NCBI GenBank assembly: GCA_001874005.1
Contig: MNYJ01000004.1
Location: forward strand, 1 to 48,527
Length of the DNA: 48,527 nucleotides
Source: Desulfobacteraceae bacterium CG2_30_51_40
Lineage (GTDB): Bacteria; Desulfobacterota; DSM-4660; Desulfatiglandales; Desulfatiglandaceae
Direction: 5' to 3'
The notes under the pieces are model-generated. The model had not been told where the DNA came from, searched no databases, and worked only from the letters and a program-made list of their open reading frames with translations. Below, in pieces: positions 23,289 through 32,938 of the stretch (its first letter is position 1; each line of letters opens with the position of its first letter). The translations under genes and the position numbers were made by a program.

Positions 23289-24556
23289 CACAGCTTGAAC
23301 AGGCAATAAAAGGACACGTTACCAAGGAGATGCTCCAGGCGGCTCAGTCCGAGCCGTTGAGTGCCCAGGAGATATGCGGCAACATCGCTTCAGGCAACAC
23401 GGTGATACTCAAGGGCGCACTGCATGACTGCAACCCGGTAGCTGTAGGCAAGGGTCTGCTTATCAAGATAAACTCCAACATCGGGACCTCGGGATTCAAT
23501 GCCGATCCGGCCAAGGAACTTGAGAAGCTCGCCGCCTCGGTGAGGTACGGGGCCGACACAGTAATGGACCTCTCCACAGGCGGAGATATCCGTGCCATGC
23601 GCAGGATGATCCTGGCATACTCCAAGGTGCCCGTCGGCACCGTACCCGTGTACGAGGCCATCGTAAGCTGCCCCGACGTGGCAGAACTGTGCGAAGACGA
23701 TTTTTTAGATTCCATACGCACGCATATCGAAGACGGGGTGGACTTCATCACCGTGCACTGCGGCCTCACCAGGAACTGCATTCCGCTGCTGAATTCACGC
23801 ATCATGGGCGTGGTGTCGCGCGGCGGGAGCTTCCTCATTAAGTGGATGCTCCACCATAAGAAAGAGAATCCGCTCTATACCCGCTATGACGAGATCCTGG
23901 AAATGGCGAAGAAGTACGACGTAGTTTTGAGCCTGGGCGACGGCCTACGGCCTGGCTGCCTTGCCGATGCCACGGACAGGGCCCAGATCAAGGAACTTAA
24001 GACCCTGGGCAGGCTCTCGGCAAGAGCCAGGCAAAAAGGCGTGCAGGCCATGATCGAAGGCCCTGGCCACGTGCCGCTGCACCAGATAAAGAAGAACATG
24101 GACATGCAGAAGAAGTACTGCCACGGTGCCCCGTTTTATGTCCTGGGCCCGCTGGTCACAGACTGCTCGCCCGGGTACGACCATCTTACCGGCGCCATCG
24201 GCGGGGCCCTGGCCGCCTTTTACGGGGCAGACTTCCTGTGCTACCTCACGCCCACCGAGCACCTGGGCCTGCCTGAATTGACCGACGTCATAGACGGGGT
24301 CATCGCGTCGAAGATCGCGGCCCATGCCGCGGACATCGCCCGCGGTATCCCGCAGGCGCGCGACCGGGACGACGCCATGTCAAGAGCCCGGAGCAACCTG
24401 GACTGGGAGGCCATGTACTCGATAGCCCTGAATCCGGAGAGGGCCCGTGCCGTCAGGAAGGCCACCGGCAGGAACGGGGAAGAAGTTTGCACCATGTGCG
24501 GCGAATTCTGCTCGGCCAAGATCAACAAGGAGTGCAGGGGTATCTACCACAAATGA
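23285..24556 (+). CDS. thiC: Phosphomethylpyrimidine synthase ThiC
   Basis: 423 residues, the compact bacterial form. It is a radical-SAM enzyme that rearranges aminoimidazole ribotide to hydroxymethylpyrimidine phosphate for thiamin. Seen motifs include NSNIGTSG, ADTVMDLSTGGDI, DFITVHCGLT, SLGDGLRPG, EGPGHVPLHQI and the C-terminal cluster CTMCGEFC, whose cysteines bind the 4Fe-4S cluster. The start ATG (23285) overlaps the thiM remnant stop; an open frame reaching further upstream reads through thiM in another frame and is not real. The gene and its leader are clearly richer in G and C (many GCC, CTG, GGC codons) than genes on either side, a sign of transfer. It is under the TPP riboswitch at 22660. 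Confidence 0.96.
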   Translation: MTQLEQAIKGHVTKEMLQAAQSEPLSAQEICGNIASGNTVILKGALHDCNPVAVGKGLLIKINSNIGTSGFNADPAKELEKLAASVRYGADTVMDLSTGGDIRAMRRMILAYSKVPVGTVPVYEAIVSCPDVAELCEDDFLDSIRTHIEDGVDFITVHCGLTRNCIPLLNSRIMGVVSRGGSFLIKWMLHHKKENPLYTRYDEILEMAKKYDVVLSLGDGLRPGCLADATDRAQIKELKTLGRLSARARQKGVQAMIEGPGHVPLHQIKKNMDMQKKYCHGAPFYVLGPLVTDCSPGYDHLTGAIGGALAAFYGADFLCYLTPTEHLGLPELTDVIDGVIASKIAAHAADIARGIPQARDRDDAMSRARSNLDWEAMYSIALNPERARAVRKATGRNGEEVCTMCGEFCSAKINKECRGIYHK

Positions 24557-24576
24557 AGATAGCGAATATCGGCGGT

Positions 24577-24793
24577 TGATGCAACGTGTTCCTTCCCAGT
24601 AGACGAGTTGGTAAGGGTTATCAGGCTTTGAAGTCCTTCGGCCTGCTTCCGGCACCAGGAATTCAAGTATAAACTCGGGATGAATCAATCTGACGTATCC
24701 CTCGGGGAAACTGTGCTCCAGAACAAAGCTCAAATCTTCGAGCAAGGCGGGAAGGCCCACTTTATTGGCAAATGTTGTCCTCCGAGGCTGCAA
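24577..24793 (-). pseudogene. Fragment of an unidentified minus-strand gene
   Basis: About 72 codons read like real protein: VGLPALLEDLSFVLEHSF, then PEGYVRLIHPEFILEFLVPE and PDNPYQL. The pattern weakly recalls nucleotidyltransferase-like proteins of the GSU2403 type, but I am not sure. No start with a ribosome site is seen upstream, the same frame runs on into antisense thiC, and flanking bases in other frames do not continue it. It is probably the remains of a gene destroyed when the thi segment arrived. The rest of 24557-24882 shows no gene. Confidence 0.4.
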
Positions 24794-24882
24794 TCCAGTG
24801 TGACTAAAGTTGAGCCCGGCTGGAATGGAATCTCAATCAGAATCAGTAGGGTTAGGCTTGGCGCATAGCGATGAACATTTCC

Positions 24883-25308
24883 CTACTTCACGACCAAAAC
24901 CGAGCAGGGCGCGAGCCTCACCAGGCTCTGGCAAGTGCTTCCCATTATCCGCTCATAGAGCGCTGAGCGACCCATGAATCCTATGACCAGGAGATCGAAG
25001 TTCCGGGCCTTTATGAATTCAACGATGGTTTTGACCTCATGTCCCATAATGACATGGGATTTGACCGTCGCGGACCTTTCGGCGGCCATCTCTTTTGTCC
25101 TCTTAAGAACTTCAGCGAACTTGCCGTTTGAGGCCTCTTTCTCCTCTATGATTTCGCCGATGGTCCCCGGATACTGTGGGACCTCCTCCACAGTTATGGT
25201 GTGAAGTTCGGCTTCGTATCTCTTTGAGAGTTCAATGGCCTCGGACAATGACTTATAAGCGTTTTCAGAGCCGTCTATGCCAGTTAGGATTTTCTTAAAC
25301 ATCTTCAT
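24883..25308 (-). CDS. Universal stress protein, UspA family
   Basis: 141 residues, one Usp domain. The opening is KKILTGIDGSENAYKSL (strand 1 and the Asp of the nucleotide pocket), and the end has VIGFMGRSALYERIMGSTCQSLVRLAPCSVLVVK, a variant of the ATP-binding G-x2-G-x9-G-S/T motif. ATP binding is likely. Its first codons overlap the end of the cation/proton antiporter gene by 14 bases, so the two are translated from one message; Usp domains often serve as regulators of such antiporters. An ATG two codons further in is an equally good start. Confidence 0.92.
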   Translation of the reverse strand: MKMFKKILTGIDGSENAYKSLSEAIELSKRYEAELHTITVEEVPQYPGTIGEIIEEKEASNGKFAEVLKRTKEMAAERSATVKSHVIMGHEVKTIVEFIKARNFDLLVIGFMGRSALYERIMGSTCQSLVRLAPCSVLVVK

Positions 25309-26434
25309 CCTCCTTGTCAGATCTTTTGGGTTGAAAGAACTTTTGCGCGATGAGTGTGGGAACCACAGCGCTTCCTATGACGGCGGTTACCAGGATCGTG
25401 TACTGGTCCTGGTCTATGATGCCGTTAGTGAGTCCAAAAAGGGCGGAGATGCTTCCGAATGTTAGCCCGGTACACATCATTAGGGTGGTGTACATGCCTT
25501 CCTTCCTTTCGAAACGGAAGGCCTTTGTCAGCGGCAAAATCCCCACGAATTTAGTCAGCATTTTTACCCCGAGGAATGCTGCGATAAGGCCTAGAGCTGA
25601 TGCTATGGTACCGAATTTTACCAGAGAGCCGGCCTTAAGGAAATAAAAAGGGGTGAGCAAAGTAAAGGCGATTACACGCATCCTCTGGGAAAGGACACGA
25701 TCCTTCAGGAAAAAAGGCGCCAGCACCATTCCTATGAGGTATGCAGGAAGAACTGCCTCGCTCTTCGCTATTGAAGCGAGGCCACCGAGAAAGAAAAGTA
25801 TGAGCAGGATGGACTTTATCTCAGGCTCGCTGATCCTGTTACCGACCTTTGCGAAATACCATGGGACCACTTTAGGCAACAGCCACATGGCCAGTGCCGT
25901 GACAATAACAAATAAAACCAGCCACAGATTATAATTGGCAAAGACGATCCCCAGAGCAAGTACCGTTCCTATGTCGTTAATAAAACAGGCAGCCAGTATT
26001 ATCTTGCCCATCTCAGTCTTATTAAAGCCCGTCTCCACCATAACCGCATAAACCACTGCCACCGAGGTGGTTGAAAGAGCTATCCCCGCTATTTGTGCCT
26101 GGGGCCAGGGCCAGCCGCACGCGTAATGAGCAAATGCAAGAACCCCCAGATAAGGGGCGAAAAAACCCACGACCCCTATGCTGACGCTTGACCAGAAATG
26201 CTTCTTGATGACCGCGGGATCTATCTCAGCTCCTGCCAGAAACGTCAGAAGTATTGCCCCGACCCCTGCCAGATAGTTCAACCACTCAGTCGTTGTGACT
26301 CCCAATAGATTTCCGGCAAATGCCCCAACGCAGATCTCTATCAGGGCCACCGAGATGCTTATCCTTATTGATATTAATGCCGCTACAAGAGCAAGCCCCA
26401 CCCACAGGGCCGATTGAAGCCATAAGTTTTCCAT
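25295..26434 (-). CDS. Cation/proton antiporter, CPA2 family
   Basis: 379 residues, about 12-13 helices. The hallmark is the pair in ACFINDIGTVLALG (Asn-Asp of the ion site), together with FLAGAEIDPAVIKKHFWSSV (the elongated helix 3 segment of NhaS/KefB-type carriers) and the FYFLKAGSLVKF region. No RCK domain is present. It moves Na+ or K+ out in exchange for protons across the inner membrane; the ion is not decided by sequence. ATG 26434 has AGGAG correctly placed; an in-frame upstream ATG would add 23 polar residues. It overlaps the Usp gene downstream and faces an MFS gene across a 143-base intergenic region. Confidence 0.9.
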   Translation of the reverse strand: MENLWLQSALWVGLALVAALISIRISISVALIEICVGAFAGNLLGVTTTEWLNYLAGVGAILLTFLAGAEIDPAVIKKHFWSSVSIGVVGFFAPYLGVLAFAHYACGWPWPQAQIAGIALSTTSVAVVYAVMVETGFNKTEMGKIILAACFINDIGTVLALGIVFANYNLWLVLFVIVTALAMWLLPKVVPWYFAKVGNRISEPEIKSILLILFFLGGLASIAKSEAVLPAYLIGMVLAPFFLKDRVLSQRMRVIAFTLLTPFYFLKAGSLVKFGTIASALGLIAAFLGVKMLTKFVGILPLTKAFRFERKEGMYTTLMMCTGLTFGSISALFGLTNGIIDQDQYTILVTAVIGSAVVPTLIAQKFFQPKRSDKEDEDV

Positions 26435-26577
26435 CAAGAGCTCCTTTCCCGAATCGGTGGCAATTATAGGCGAGACATCTTCTAAAACAAGAGCAAACTT
26501 CAAAAAGCAAAAGCTCTATTGCGGCCGAGTTGCCCGTGTGTTAGTTTTTCTACTCAAATTGAAGGCAAGTAAAGGAC

Positions 26578-27876
26578 ATGAAGATTTATCCAAGAACAGG
26601 ATCAAGATTTTATTACGGCTGGGTGATAGTCGGGGTAGCCTTCGTAACGCTGGGGATAGCTTTCGGAGTCTGGTATTCGTTTTCGGTCTTTTTTCTGGCC
26701 GTGATAAAGGAGTTCGGCTGGAGCAGGGCTGCTGCCTCAAGTGTCTTTTCCGTCTTTATCATCTCACAGTCATTTCTTGGACCCATAACTGGTCACCTTC
26801 AGGATCGCTTCGGACCCAGGCTCATTATTCCTATTGGCGCTATTGTCCTAGCTATCTGTCTTGTGCTTGTGAGCAGGGCCACATCACTTTGGGAGTTTTA
26901 CATATTTTACGGCATTTTTGCTGGAGCAGGAGTAAGCCTTCTCGGGTTTTCCTCGCATTCAGCATTCATCCCGAAGTGGTTTGAAAGGAAAAGAGGATTT
27001 GCCATAGGGATAGCGATGTCAGGGATAGGGCTGGGGATGCTTTTTATCATACCGCTGGTAGAAAGGGGCATAACCGCCTTAGGCTGGAGAACAACATATT
27101 TATTTCTGGCCGCCGCGGTTCTGGGGCTGATTGTACCCCTTAACCTGATATTCGGACGCAAGAGCCCTGCGGAAATGAACCTGATCCCGGACGGACAAGC
27201 AGCCGATGAAATCCGCGTTTCCGATAAGTCCGCTTTTCGCGTCAGGGTGATGGACCCTGTCTGGGCCGGTGAAAACTGGACACTCAAGGGGGCAGTAAGA
27301 ACGGGTCGCTTCTGGTTTCTTCTGGGATCATTCTTCTTCGGGTCCTGGGTTTATCAGGGCACGCTTCTTCACTCAATATCAGCAATGGTTGACAGCGGGC
27401 TGCCCAGCGAAAAGGCTGCCTTCTATTTCGGGATACTGGGACTTGCCGGTTCGGCAGGGAAGATTCTTTTCGGCTATCTCTCAGATGTGCTGGGAAGGGA
27501 GAAGGCCAATAGCCTTGCAGGAATCATTACCGCACTCGGGCTATTGTGTCTGCTTCTCATGTCGGAGTTGCACGGTCTCATGCCCTTTCTCTTCGCAATT
27601 TCTTTCGGTCTAGGATACGGGGCTGCAGCCCCACTTTTTCCTTCAGTGAGTGCCGACATATTCATAGGAAATTCCTTTGGACTGATATTTGCCGTGATAT
27701 GCATGGGCGGAGGCCTCGGAGGATCAGTCGGGCCTTATGTGGTAGGCCTCATCAGAGACATAACAGGCTCCTATACTGCTGCCTTCGAGATCAGTTTCGC
27801 AAGCATTGCCTTCTCCTGCCTATTTATCTGGCTCGCCGGGCCAAGCAAGATAAGAAAGCTTGTGAGATATCGCTGA
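26578..27876 (+). CDS. MFS transporter, oxalate/formate or monocarboxylate type
   Basis: 432 residues, 12 predicted helices. The opening FYYGWVIVGVAFVTLGIAFGVWYSFSVFF is typical of the OFA/MCT branch. The loop between TM2 and TM3 has GHLQDRFGPRLIIPIG (MFS motif A variant), repeated as GYLSDVLGREKANSLAG between TM8 and TM9. A cytoplasmic loop of about 50 residues lies in the middle. It probably carries a small carboxylate, but no substrate residue is decisive. TAAAGGA stands before the ATG. It is convergent with the GAF gene, with 12 bases between them and no clear terminator. Confidence 0.88.
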   Translation: MKIYPRTGSRFYYGWVIVGVAFVTLGIAFGVWYSFSVFFLAVIKEFGWSRAAASSVFSVFIISQSFLGPITGHLQDRFGPRLIIPIGAIVLAICLVLVSRATSLWEFYIFYGIFAGAGVSLLGFSSHSAFIPKWFERKRGFAIGIAMSGIGLGMLFIIPLVERGITALGWRTTYLFLAAAVLGLIVPLNLIFGRKSPAEMNLIPDGQAADEIRVSDKSAFRVRVMDPVWAGENWTLKGAVRTGRFWFLLGSFFFGSWVYQGTLLHSISAMVDSGLPSEKAAFYFGILGLAGSAGKILFGYLSDVLGREKANSLAGIITALGLLCLLLMSELHGLMPFLFAISFGLGYGAAAPLFPSVSADIFIGNSFGLIFAVICMGGGLGGSVGPYVVGLIRDITGSYTAAFEISFASIAFSCLFIWLAGPSKIRKLVRYR

Positions 27877-27888
27877 GTTCCATCCGAA

Positions 27889-28395
27889 TCACATTTCCGA
27901 TACCGCCGCCCTGAGTATCGCCAGACAGCCCAGTTTGCCCAGACTGTAAAGTAGTTCCATTTCTTCGTGGGTAGGGATCTTTTTGGCAGTGAAATAGACC
28001 CTCAGGATGCAATAGGTGGTCTCATTTACCGTGAAAGGAATACCAATCACAGCCCCAAGGCCTTCCTTTCTGGCAGCATTTCTATCCTGTACGCGGGGGT
28101 CATTTTCGAAATCGTTTATGATGATAACATCGCCCTCCTTGATCTCCGTTATGCTTCGGCCGTGGTCAATGGCCCCGGAGTCAAGATAGACCTTGCTTAA
28201 GCCATAGCTTGCAACCACCTTGAGATTGAAGCTCCCCTGTTCAAGAACCCTAAGGGTGCCGCCTTTTGAGCCTGTAAGTTCGGAGGCGAGCGACACCAAA
28301 AAATAGAGTGTGTCCTCCAGGGGTTCCTCCTGATAGACGGCATCAATAACTCTTGTGAGGGCGTAAAAATACGAATCCGCTAGATCATGGTTCAT
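27889..28395 (-). CDS. GAF-domain protein
   Basis: 168 residues consisting of one GAF domain, a small-molecule or redox-sensing fold. Typical parts are LEDTLYFLVSLASELTGSKGGTLRVLE, ASYGLSKVYLDSG, the central GRSITEIKEGDVIIINDFENDPR and GIPFTVNETTYCILRVYFTAKKIPTHEEMELLYSLG. No output domain follows, so it must act through another protein. It is the last gene on the minus strand after the zinc-ribbon gene and dut; whether it belongs to that operon is open. Confidence 0.85.
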   Translation of the reverse strand: MNHDLADSYFYALTRVIDAVYQEEPLEDTLYFLVSLASELTGSKGGTLRVLEQGSFNLKVVASYGLSKVYLDSGAIDHGRSITEIKEGDVIIINDFENDPRVQDRNAARKEGLGAVIGIPFTVNETTYCILRVYFTAKKIPTHEEMELLYSLGKLGCLAILRAAVSEM

Positions 28396-28443
28396 CGGCT
28401 TATCACTCCCTGATACAGGTTGAAGACCCCAATCCGGGAAACA

Positions 28444-28671
28444 TCAGAAGGGTCTGAGGCTGCCGCAATCCGGACACTGCCAGTTAACTCCGCTGCATGT
28501 AAGCCCCCAGAGGTTTTCATCCATGCATCTGTTGCATATCTGAAAACCGCAAGGGCATGTCCAGCAAAAGGGAACGGGTTTGCCGCAACAGCTGCATACG
28601 AAGGCTTTCTTTCGTCTGGTCCTTATGCCACTCCGTTTAGGCTGGGCATTACTCTCTTCATCCAGATGCAT
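28444..28671 (-). CDS. Small cysteine-rich zinc-ribbon protein, unknown function
   Basis: 75 residues with eleven Cys. Four pairs can be arranged as two zinc sites: FVCSCCGKPVPFCWTCPC and ICNRC-x-DEN, then TCSGVNWQCPDCGSLRPF at the end. The N-terminal 20 residues are basic. No named family is recognised. It lies between dut and the GAF gene on the same strand, 48 bases before the GAF start; a role with that gene is possible but not shown. The Cys spacing makes a chance reading frame unlikely. Confidence 0.75.
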   Translation of the reverse strand: MHLDEESNAQPKRSGIRTRRKKAFVCSCCGKPVPFCWTCPCGFQICNRCMDENLWGLTCSGVNWQCPDCGSLRPF

Positions 28672-28718
28672 TAGCGGTTAATTCTCATTCTACCATATTC
28701 CAAGCAATGAGCCAAGAC

Positions 28719-29171
28719 TCAGATGATTCCGCTGTGTCCGAATCCGCCCGCACCTCTTTCGGTTTCATCAAGGCATGAGACCTCCATAAGTTCCGCCTTG
28801 CAAACACTTGCTATAACAATCTGAGCTATCCTGTCTCCCCTACTCACAGTGAAGGAATCTTTTCCCAGGTTGATAAGTATAATCCCTATTTCACCCCTGT
28901 AATCGGAGTCGATAGTGCCCGGCGCGTTCAATATCCCAATCCCGTTTTTGAGCGCAAGTCCGCTCCTGGGCCTTACCTGCGCTTCAAAACCCTCAGGTAT
29001 GGATAGTGCTATACCTGTAGGGATCAATCGTATATCCCCCGGATCAAGAGTAATCGGTTCATCAGGCCATGCCCGGACATCCATGCCGGATGAACCCGAA
29101 GATGCATGCTCCAGAAAATTGTCCGGCATACCCCCACGCACCCTCATGACTTTTATGCTTGCACGATCCAT
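28719..29171 (-). CDS. dut: Deoxyuridine 5'-triphosphate nucleotidohydrolase (dUTPase)
   Basis: 150 residues, trimeric dUTPase that splits dUTP to dUMP and pyrophosphate, keeping uracil out of DNA. The five family motifs are seen in order: near SSGMDVRAW (motif 1), [11 protein letters not shown] (2), [14 protein letters not shown] with the catalytic Asp (3), GDRIAQIVI (4) and [10 protein letters not shown] (5, the P-loop-like tail). ATG 29171 gives the family length; an upstream codon at 29219 would add 16 residues. It follows the M16 peptidase, as in many Desulfobacterota. Confidence 0.96.
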   Translation of the reverse strand: MDRASIKVMRVRGGMPDNFLEHASSGSSGMDVRAWPDEPITLDPGDIRLIPTGIALSIPEGFEAQVRPRSGLALKNGIGILNAPGTIDSDYRGEIGIILINLGKDSFTVSRGDRIAQIVIASVCKAELMEVSCLDETERGAGGFGHSGII

Positions 29172-29220
29172 AGTAATATCCCCAGAGTTCTTCCTTTGCC
29201 CTCCGCTCCTTCCCGGCACA

Positions 29221-30498
29221 CTAGGAAAACCTGATGAGGTTCATGTCGAGATCCCCTTCTTTTAAAGGCCCAAGGGTCGCAAGGGCCGTATTCCCGTTTC
29301 CGAATATATGAGCGGCAACGCCGACCACATCATCCAATGTAACTGATTCAAGCCTGGTCACCAGCTCTTCATAGCTTACGTCCCGGCCATACAATATTTC
29401 ATTTTTAGCCAGCCTTATCATTCGACTATCGGCACTTTCCGAGGACAGATAGAGGGAGGCAGTCAAATGCTCCTTGGCAGCCTCAAGCTCAGAGGCGGAG
29501 ATTCCACCGCGGATAATTTCCATGCATTCTTTACGGATAACCTCAAGCGTCTCCTCTGCCCTTTCCGGATCGGTCGCAGCATAGATAACCAGCACTCCTG
29601 AATCGCTGAAGGTATTGATAAATGAGTATATGCTGTATGCCAGAGCCCTTTTTTCTCTTATCTCTTGAAAAAGACGCGAACTCATATTCCCTCCGAGAAG
29701 GGTGTTAAGCACTCCGCAGGCAAATCTATTCTCATCCTGCAGAGAAGGAGCGCGGCTCCCTATGCATATCTGCACCTGCTCCAGATCCCTCTCCGTGTGG
29801 GCGTAGGCACCTGTAAATCCAGGACTTGTCCTGGCATCAGAATCACTGTTTAAGGGTTTTACGGAGGAAAAGACAGGCTCAAAAAAGGCCAACAGTGCCT
29901 CGTGATCCAATCTCCCTGCGGATGCCACTATGATCTTTTCAGGCCTGTATCGTCTCTGCCTGAAGGACATGATAATATCTCTATTAAACCCTGAGACGGT
30001 ATCCTGCTCTCCCAGTATCGGAGAACCCATGGCATGCCCTCTCCATACAAGCCCGTTTAAGAGTTCATGGACATATTCCTCAGGAGTATCCTGCACCATG
30101 CCAATCTCCTGAATCACGACCTGACGCTCAAGCTCTATATCTCTTGGTTCAAATATCGAGTTAAGGAACAGGTCGGAGAGGATATCAGCCAGCTGAGGGT
30201 AATGCTTTCCTAGAACCCTTCCGTGGAAACAGGTTGTCTCCTTACCAGTAAAGGCGTTATGGAAGCCCCCGATCGAATCCAGTTCTACTGCAATCTGAGC
30301 GCTGCTTCTGTTTCTGGTGCCCTTGAATAGCATGTGCTCAATAAAATGGGCTATTCCTCTGTCGCTGTCAAATTCGTCCCTGGAGCCAACGTCGGCCCAG
30401 ATACCCAGAGACACGGATCGCATATGATTTACCCGCTCTGAGAGTATCCTCACGCCGTTAGGCAGAACGGTTTTTCGGCACCTATTCTCTGCTGTCAT
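29221..30498 (-). CDS. M16-family zinc metallopeptidase
   Basis: 425 residues. The inverted zinc motif HxxEH is in [13 protein letters not shown], with the third ligand Glu about 75 residues later near [20 protein letters not shown]. The inactive-like C-terminal M16 half contains [25 protein letters not shown]. The substrate in bacteria of this type is unknown. The start overlaps the pnp end by 17 bases, so the two are coupled. This pnp-M16-dut order is common in the Desulfobacterota. Confidence 0.95.
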   Translation of the reverse strand: MTAENRCRKTVLPNGVRILSERVNHMRSVSLGIWADVGSRDEFDSDRGIAHFIEHMLFKGTRNRSSAQIAVELDSIGGFHNAFTGKETTCFHGRVLGKHYPQLADILSDLFLNSIFEPRDIELERQVVIQEIGMVQDTPEEYVHELLNGLVWRGHAMGSPILGEQDTVSGFNRDIIMSFRQRRYRPEKIIVASAGRLDHEALLAFFEPVFSSVKPLNSDSDARTSPGFTGAYAHTERDLEQVQICIGSRAPSLQDENRFACGVLNTLLGGNMSSRLFQEIREKRALAYSIYSFINTFSDSGVLVIYAATDPERAEETLEVIRKECMEIIRGGISASELEAAKEHLTASLYLSSESADSRMIRLAKNEILYGRDVSYEELVTRLESVTLDDVVGVAAHIFGNGNTALATLGPLKEGDLDMNLIRFS

Positions 30499-32572
30499 CC
30501 AGGGCTGCCTTTCGGGAGAGTCTTATCTTCCCGTCATCACTTACCTCAAGAACCTTCACCATAACTTCGTCGCCTTCCTTGAGGATATCGGAGACCCTGT
30601 TGACCCTTTCACGGTCAAGTTGTGAAATGTGCACAAGCCCGTCAGTGCCGGGAAATATCTCCACAAAGGCCCCAAAATCAGCTATCTTTACGACCTTTCC
30701 CTTGTAAATCTTACCGATCTCCGCCTCCTGAACAAGGTCGTGGATCATCTTAACCGCTTCATCCGTGATCTCCCTGTCAGGGCCGGAAATACTTACAGTT
30801 CCATCGTCCTGCACCTCGACCCTGGCTTTCGAGTCATTGGTTATCTGTCTTATGGTCTTTCCGCCGGGACCAATAAGCACCCTCACCTTTTCGGGCTTGA
30901 TCTTAATGGTCTGGACTACCGGCGCGTAATCCGATACCTGCACCCTGGGCTTAAGGATACCCTTAGCCATATTTTCAAGGATGTGAAGGCGGGCGAGCCT
31001 TGCCTGTTCAAGCGCCTTTTCCATAATCTCTCTTGAAAGGCCCGCGATCTTTATATCCATCTGCAGGGCGGTAATTCCGTAGTCTGTTCCCGTTACCTTG
31101 AAATCCATATCCCCGTAATGATCCTCATCGCCTATTATGTCGGTGAGAACAGCCACCTTATCACCTTCTGAAACAAGGCCCATGGCTACTCCAGCCACCG
31201 CATCCTTAATAGGCACTCCTGCATCCATCAGAGAAAGCGAACTACCGCATACTGTGGCCATTGATGATGATCCGTTCGATTCCAAAATCTCGGAGACGAT
31301 TCTGACCGTGTACTGGAAGGCCTCTTTTTTGGGCATAACAGGGGTCAAGGCACGCCTTGCAAGGGCTCCATGCCCTATTTCCCTTCTACCTGGACCGGAC
31401 AATCTCTTAACTTCTCCAACTGAGTATGGAGGAAAGTTATAGTGAAGTATGAAGTTTCTGGTGGTATCCCCGTAGATGGATTCGATCCGCTGCTCATCCT
31501 GTTCCGTTCCAAGAGTTGTCAGAACCATTGCCTGAGTTTCACCTCTAGTGAAAAGGGCGGAACCGTGAACCCTGGGGAGAATCCCAACAGCACATTCTAT
31601 CGGGCGTACCTGGTCAAAAGACCTTCCGTCAATCCTCCTTCTCTCATCTAACACCATCCTTCGAACAAGCTTCTTTTCCAAAGACTCCATAAATGCAACC
31701 GCAAGGGAGCCTTTCTTTTCGTAAAGCTCGGAAATAGCGTCCGATGCCCTTTTCTGTGCCTGGGCCCTTTTTTGTTGTCGCAACTTCTTATCTGCGGTAT
31801 TTATCACATCAAGGAGAAGGTCTTTACCGATCTCCTCCACCTTGGTTTCGACCTCTTTTTCAAGCGGATCCTGCGGAAGCTCCCTCTTGGGTTTTCCCAC
31901 TGCCGCCTTGAGTTCCTCCTGCATCGCCACGATAGGCTTGATGGCTTCATGGGCGAAGAATATCGCTTCAATCATGTCCGCCTCTGAAACGAAGTCGCCT
32001 CCTCCCTCAACCATAACTATGGCGCTGCTGCTTCCGGCAACAATGAGGTTTATATCGCTTTCGGCCTGCTGCGCGATTGTCGGGTTGATTATCAGTTTTC
32101 CGCCGATTCGGCCCACCTTCACACCGGCTATAGGCCCCATAAACGGGATATCCGAGATACCAAGTGCCGTTGACGCCCCTATCATGGCAAGGACATCAGC
32201 TTCGTTTTCCTTATCCGTGCTCAGTACGCTTGCTATCACCTGGGTTTCGTATCTATAGCCCTTCGGGAAAAGGGGTCTGAGTGGCCTGTCAATGAGTCGT
32301 GAGACAAGGGTTTCCTGCTCTCCCGGACGGCCCATGTCCCGCCTGAAGAAGTTACCGGGGATACGGCCTCCGGCATAAGACATCTCCTGGTACTCAACCG
32401 TGAGAGGGACAAAATCAATACCCTCCCTGACTTCGTCTGTGGCTACCGCGGTCACCAGCACCACGGTCTCTCCAAAGGTTACCACTACAGCACCATTGGC
32501 CTGTTTCGCTACACGGCCTGTTTCAATATGTAACGTGCGACCATTTATTTCGATCGTACAGCTCTTAATCAT
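30482..32572 (-). CDS. pnp: Polyribonucleotide nucleotidyltransferase (PNPase)
   Basis: 696 residues. Two RNase PH domains (about 1-220 and 310-540) are joined by an all-alpha linker. The second carries the catalytic segment FKVTGTDYGITALQMDIK. They are followed by a KH domain (VRVLIGPGGKTIRQI) and an S1 domain (IYKGKVVKIADFGAFVEIFPGTDGLVHISQ). The enzyme degrades RNA 3' to 5' with phosphate and takes part in mRNA decay. It lies 75 bases after rpsO, the normal neighbour. Confidence 0.97.
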   Translation of the reverse strand: MIKSCTIEINGRTLHIETGRVAKQANGAVVVTFGETVVLVTAVATDEVREGIDFVPLTVEYQEMSYAGGRIPGNFFRRDMGRPGEQETLVSRLIDRPLRPLFPKGYRYETQVIASVLSTDKENEADVLAMIGASTALGISDIPFMGPIAGVKVGRIGGKLIINPTIAQQAESDINLIVAGSSSAIVMVEGGGDFVSEADMIEAIFFAHEAIKPIVAMQEELKAAVGKPKRELPQDPLEKEVETKVEEIGKDLLLDVINTADKKLRQQKRAQAQKRASDAISELYEKKGSLAVAFMESLEKKLVRRMVLDERRRIDGRSFDQVRPIECAVGILPRVHGSALFTRGETQAMVLTTLGTEQDEQRIESIYGDTTRNFILHYNFPPYSVGEVKRLSGPGRREIGHGALARRALTPVMPKKEAFQYTVRIVSEILESNGSSSMATVCGSSLSLMDAGVPIKDAVAGVAMGLVSEGDKVAVLTDIIGDEDHYGDMDFKVTGTDYGITALQMDIKIAGLSREIMEKALEQARLARLHILENMAKGILKPRVQVSDYAPVVQTIKIKPEKVRVLIGPGGKTIRQITNDSKARVEVQDDGTVSISGPDREITDEAVKMIHDLVQEAEIGKIYKGKVVKIADFGAFVEIFPGTDGLVHISQLDRERVNRVSDILKEGDEVMVKVLEVSDDGKIRLSRKAALDDSRE

Positions 32573-32647
32573 TTCCTGTTTTTCCTTTCGCTCCAGCGTG
32601 TAAACTTAAATTAAAAATAATGAAATAGATTACCTTCAAGCAGCAGA

Positions 32648-32917
32648 CTATTTGCGGATTCCCAGTTCCTGGAGCATGGTTCTGTAACTTCCGAAATCCT
32701 TTTTCTTCAGATAATCCAAGAGCCTTCTCCTCCTGCCTACCATCTTCAACAACCCCCTGCGTGAATGGTGATCCTTGGAGTGGGTCTTGAAGTGCTCAGT
32801 AAGATATTTGATGCGGTTGCTTAAGAGAGCAATCTGCACCTCCGGACTTCCTGTGTCCTTTTCATTTGTCTTGAATTTTTCAATTATGTCTCTTTTTATT
32901 TCAGGTGTGAGAACCAC
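32648..32917 (-). CDS. rpsO: Ribosomal protein S15
   Basis: 89 residues, exactly the usual length when the GTG at 32917 is taken as start. AAAGGAGG lies just upstream of that GTG, inside the longer open frame, so the apparent ATG at 32938 is not used. The family segments are [15 protein letters not shown] and [19 protein letters not shown]-x-MV, which bind 16S rRNA. It lies between truB and pnp. Confidence 0.97.
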   Translation of the reverse strand: MVLTPEIKRDIIEKFKTNEKDTGSPEVQIALLSNRIKYLTEHFKTHSKDHHSRRGLLKMVGRRRRLLDYLKKKDFGSYRTMLQELGIRK

Positions 32918-32938
32918 TTTGCTACCTCCTTTATCCAA

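Noticed and set aside
24380-24560. Minus-strand frame antisense to the thiC end
   Set aside because: Shadow of thiC; only the part right of about 24577 reads like a separate protein.
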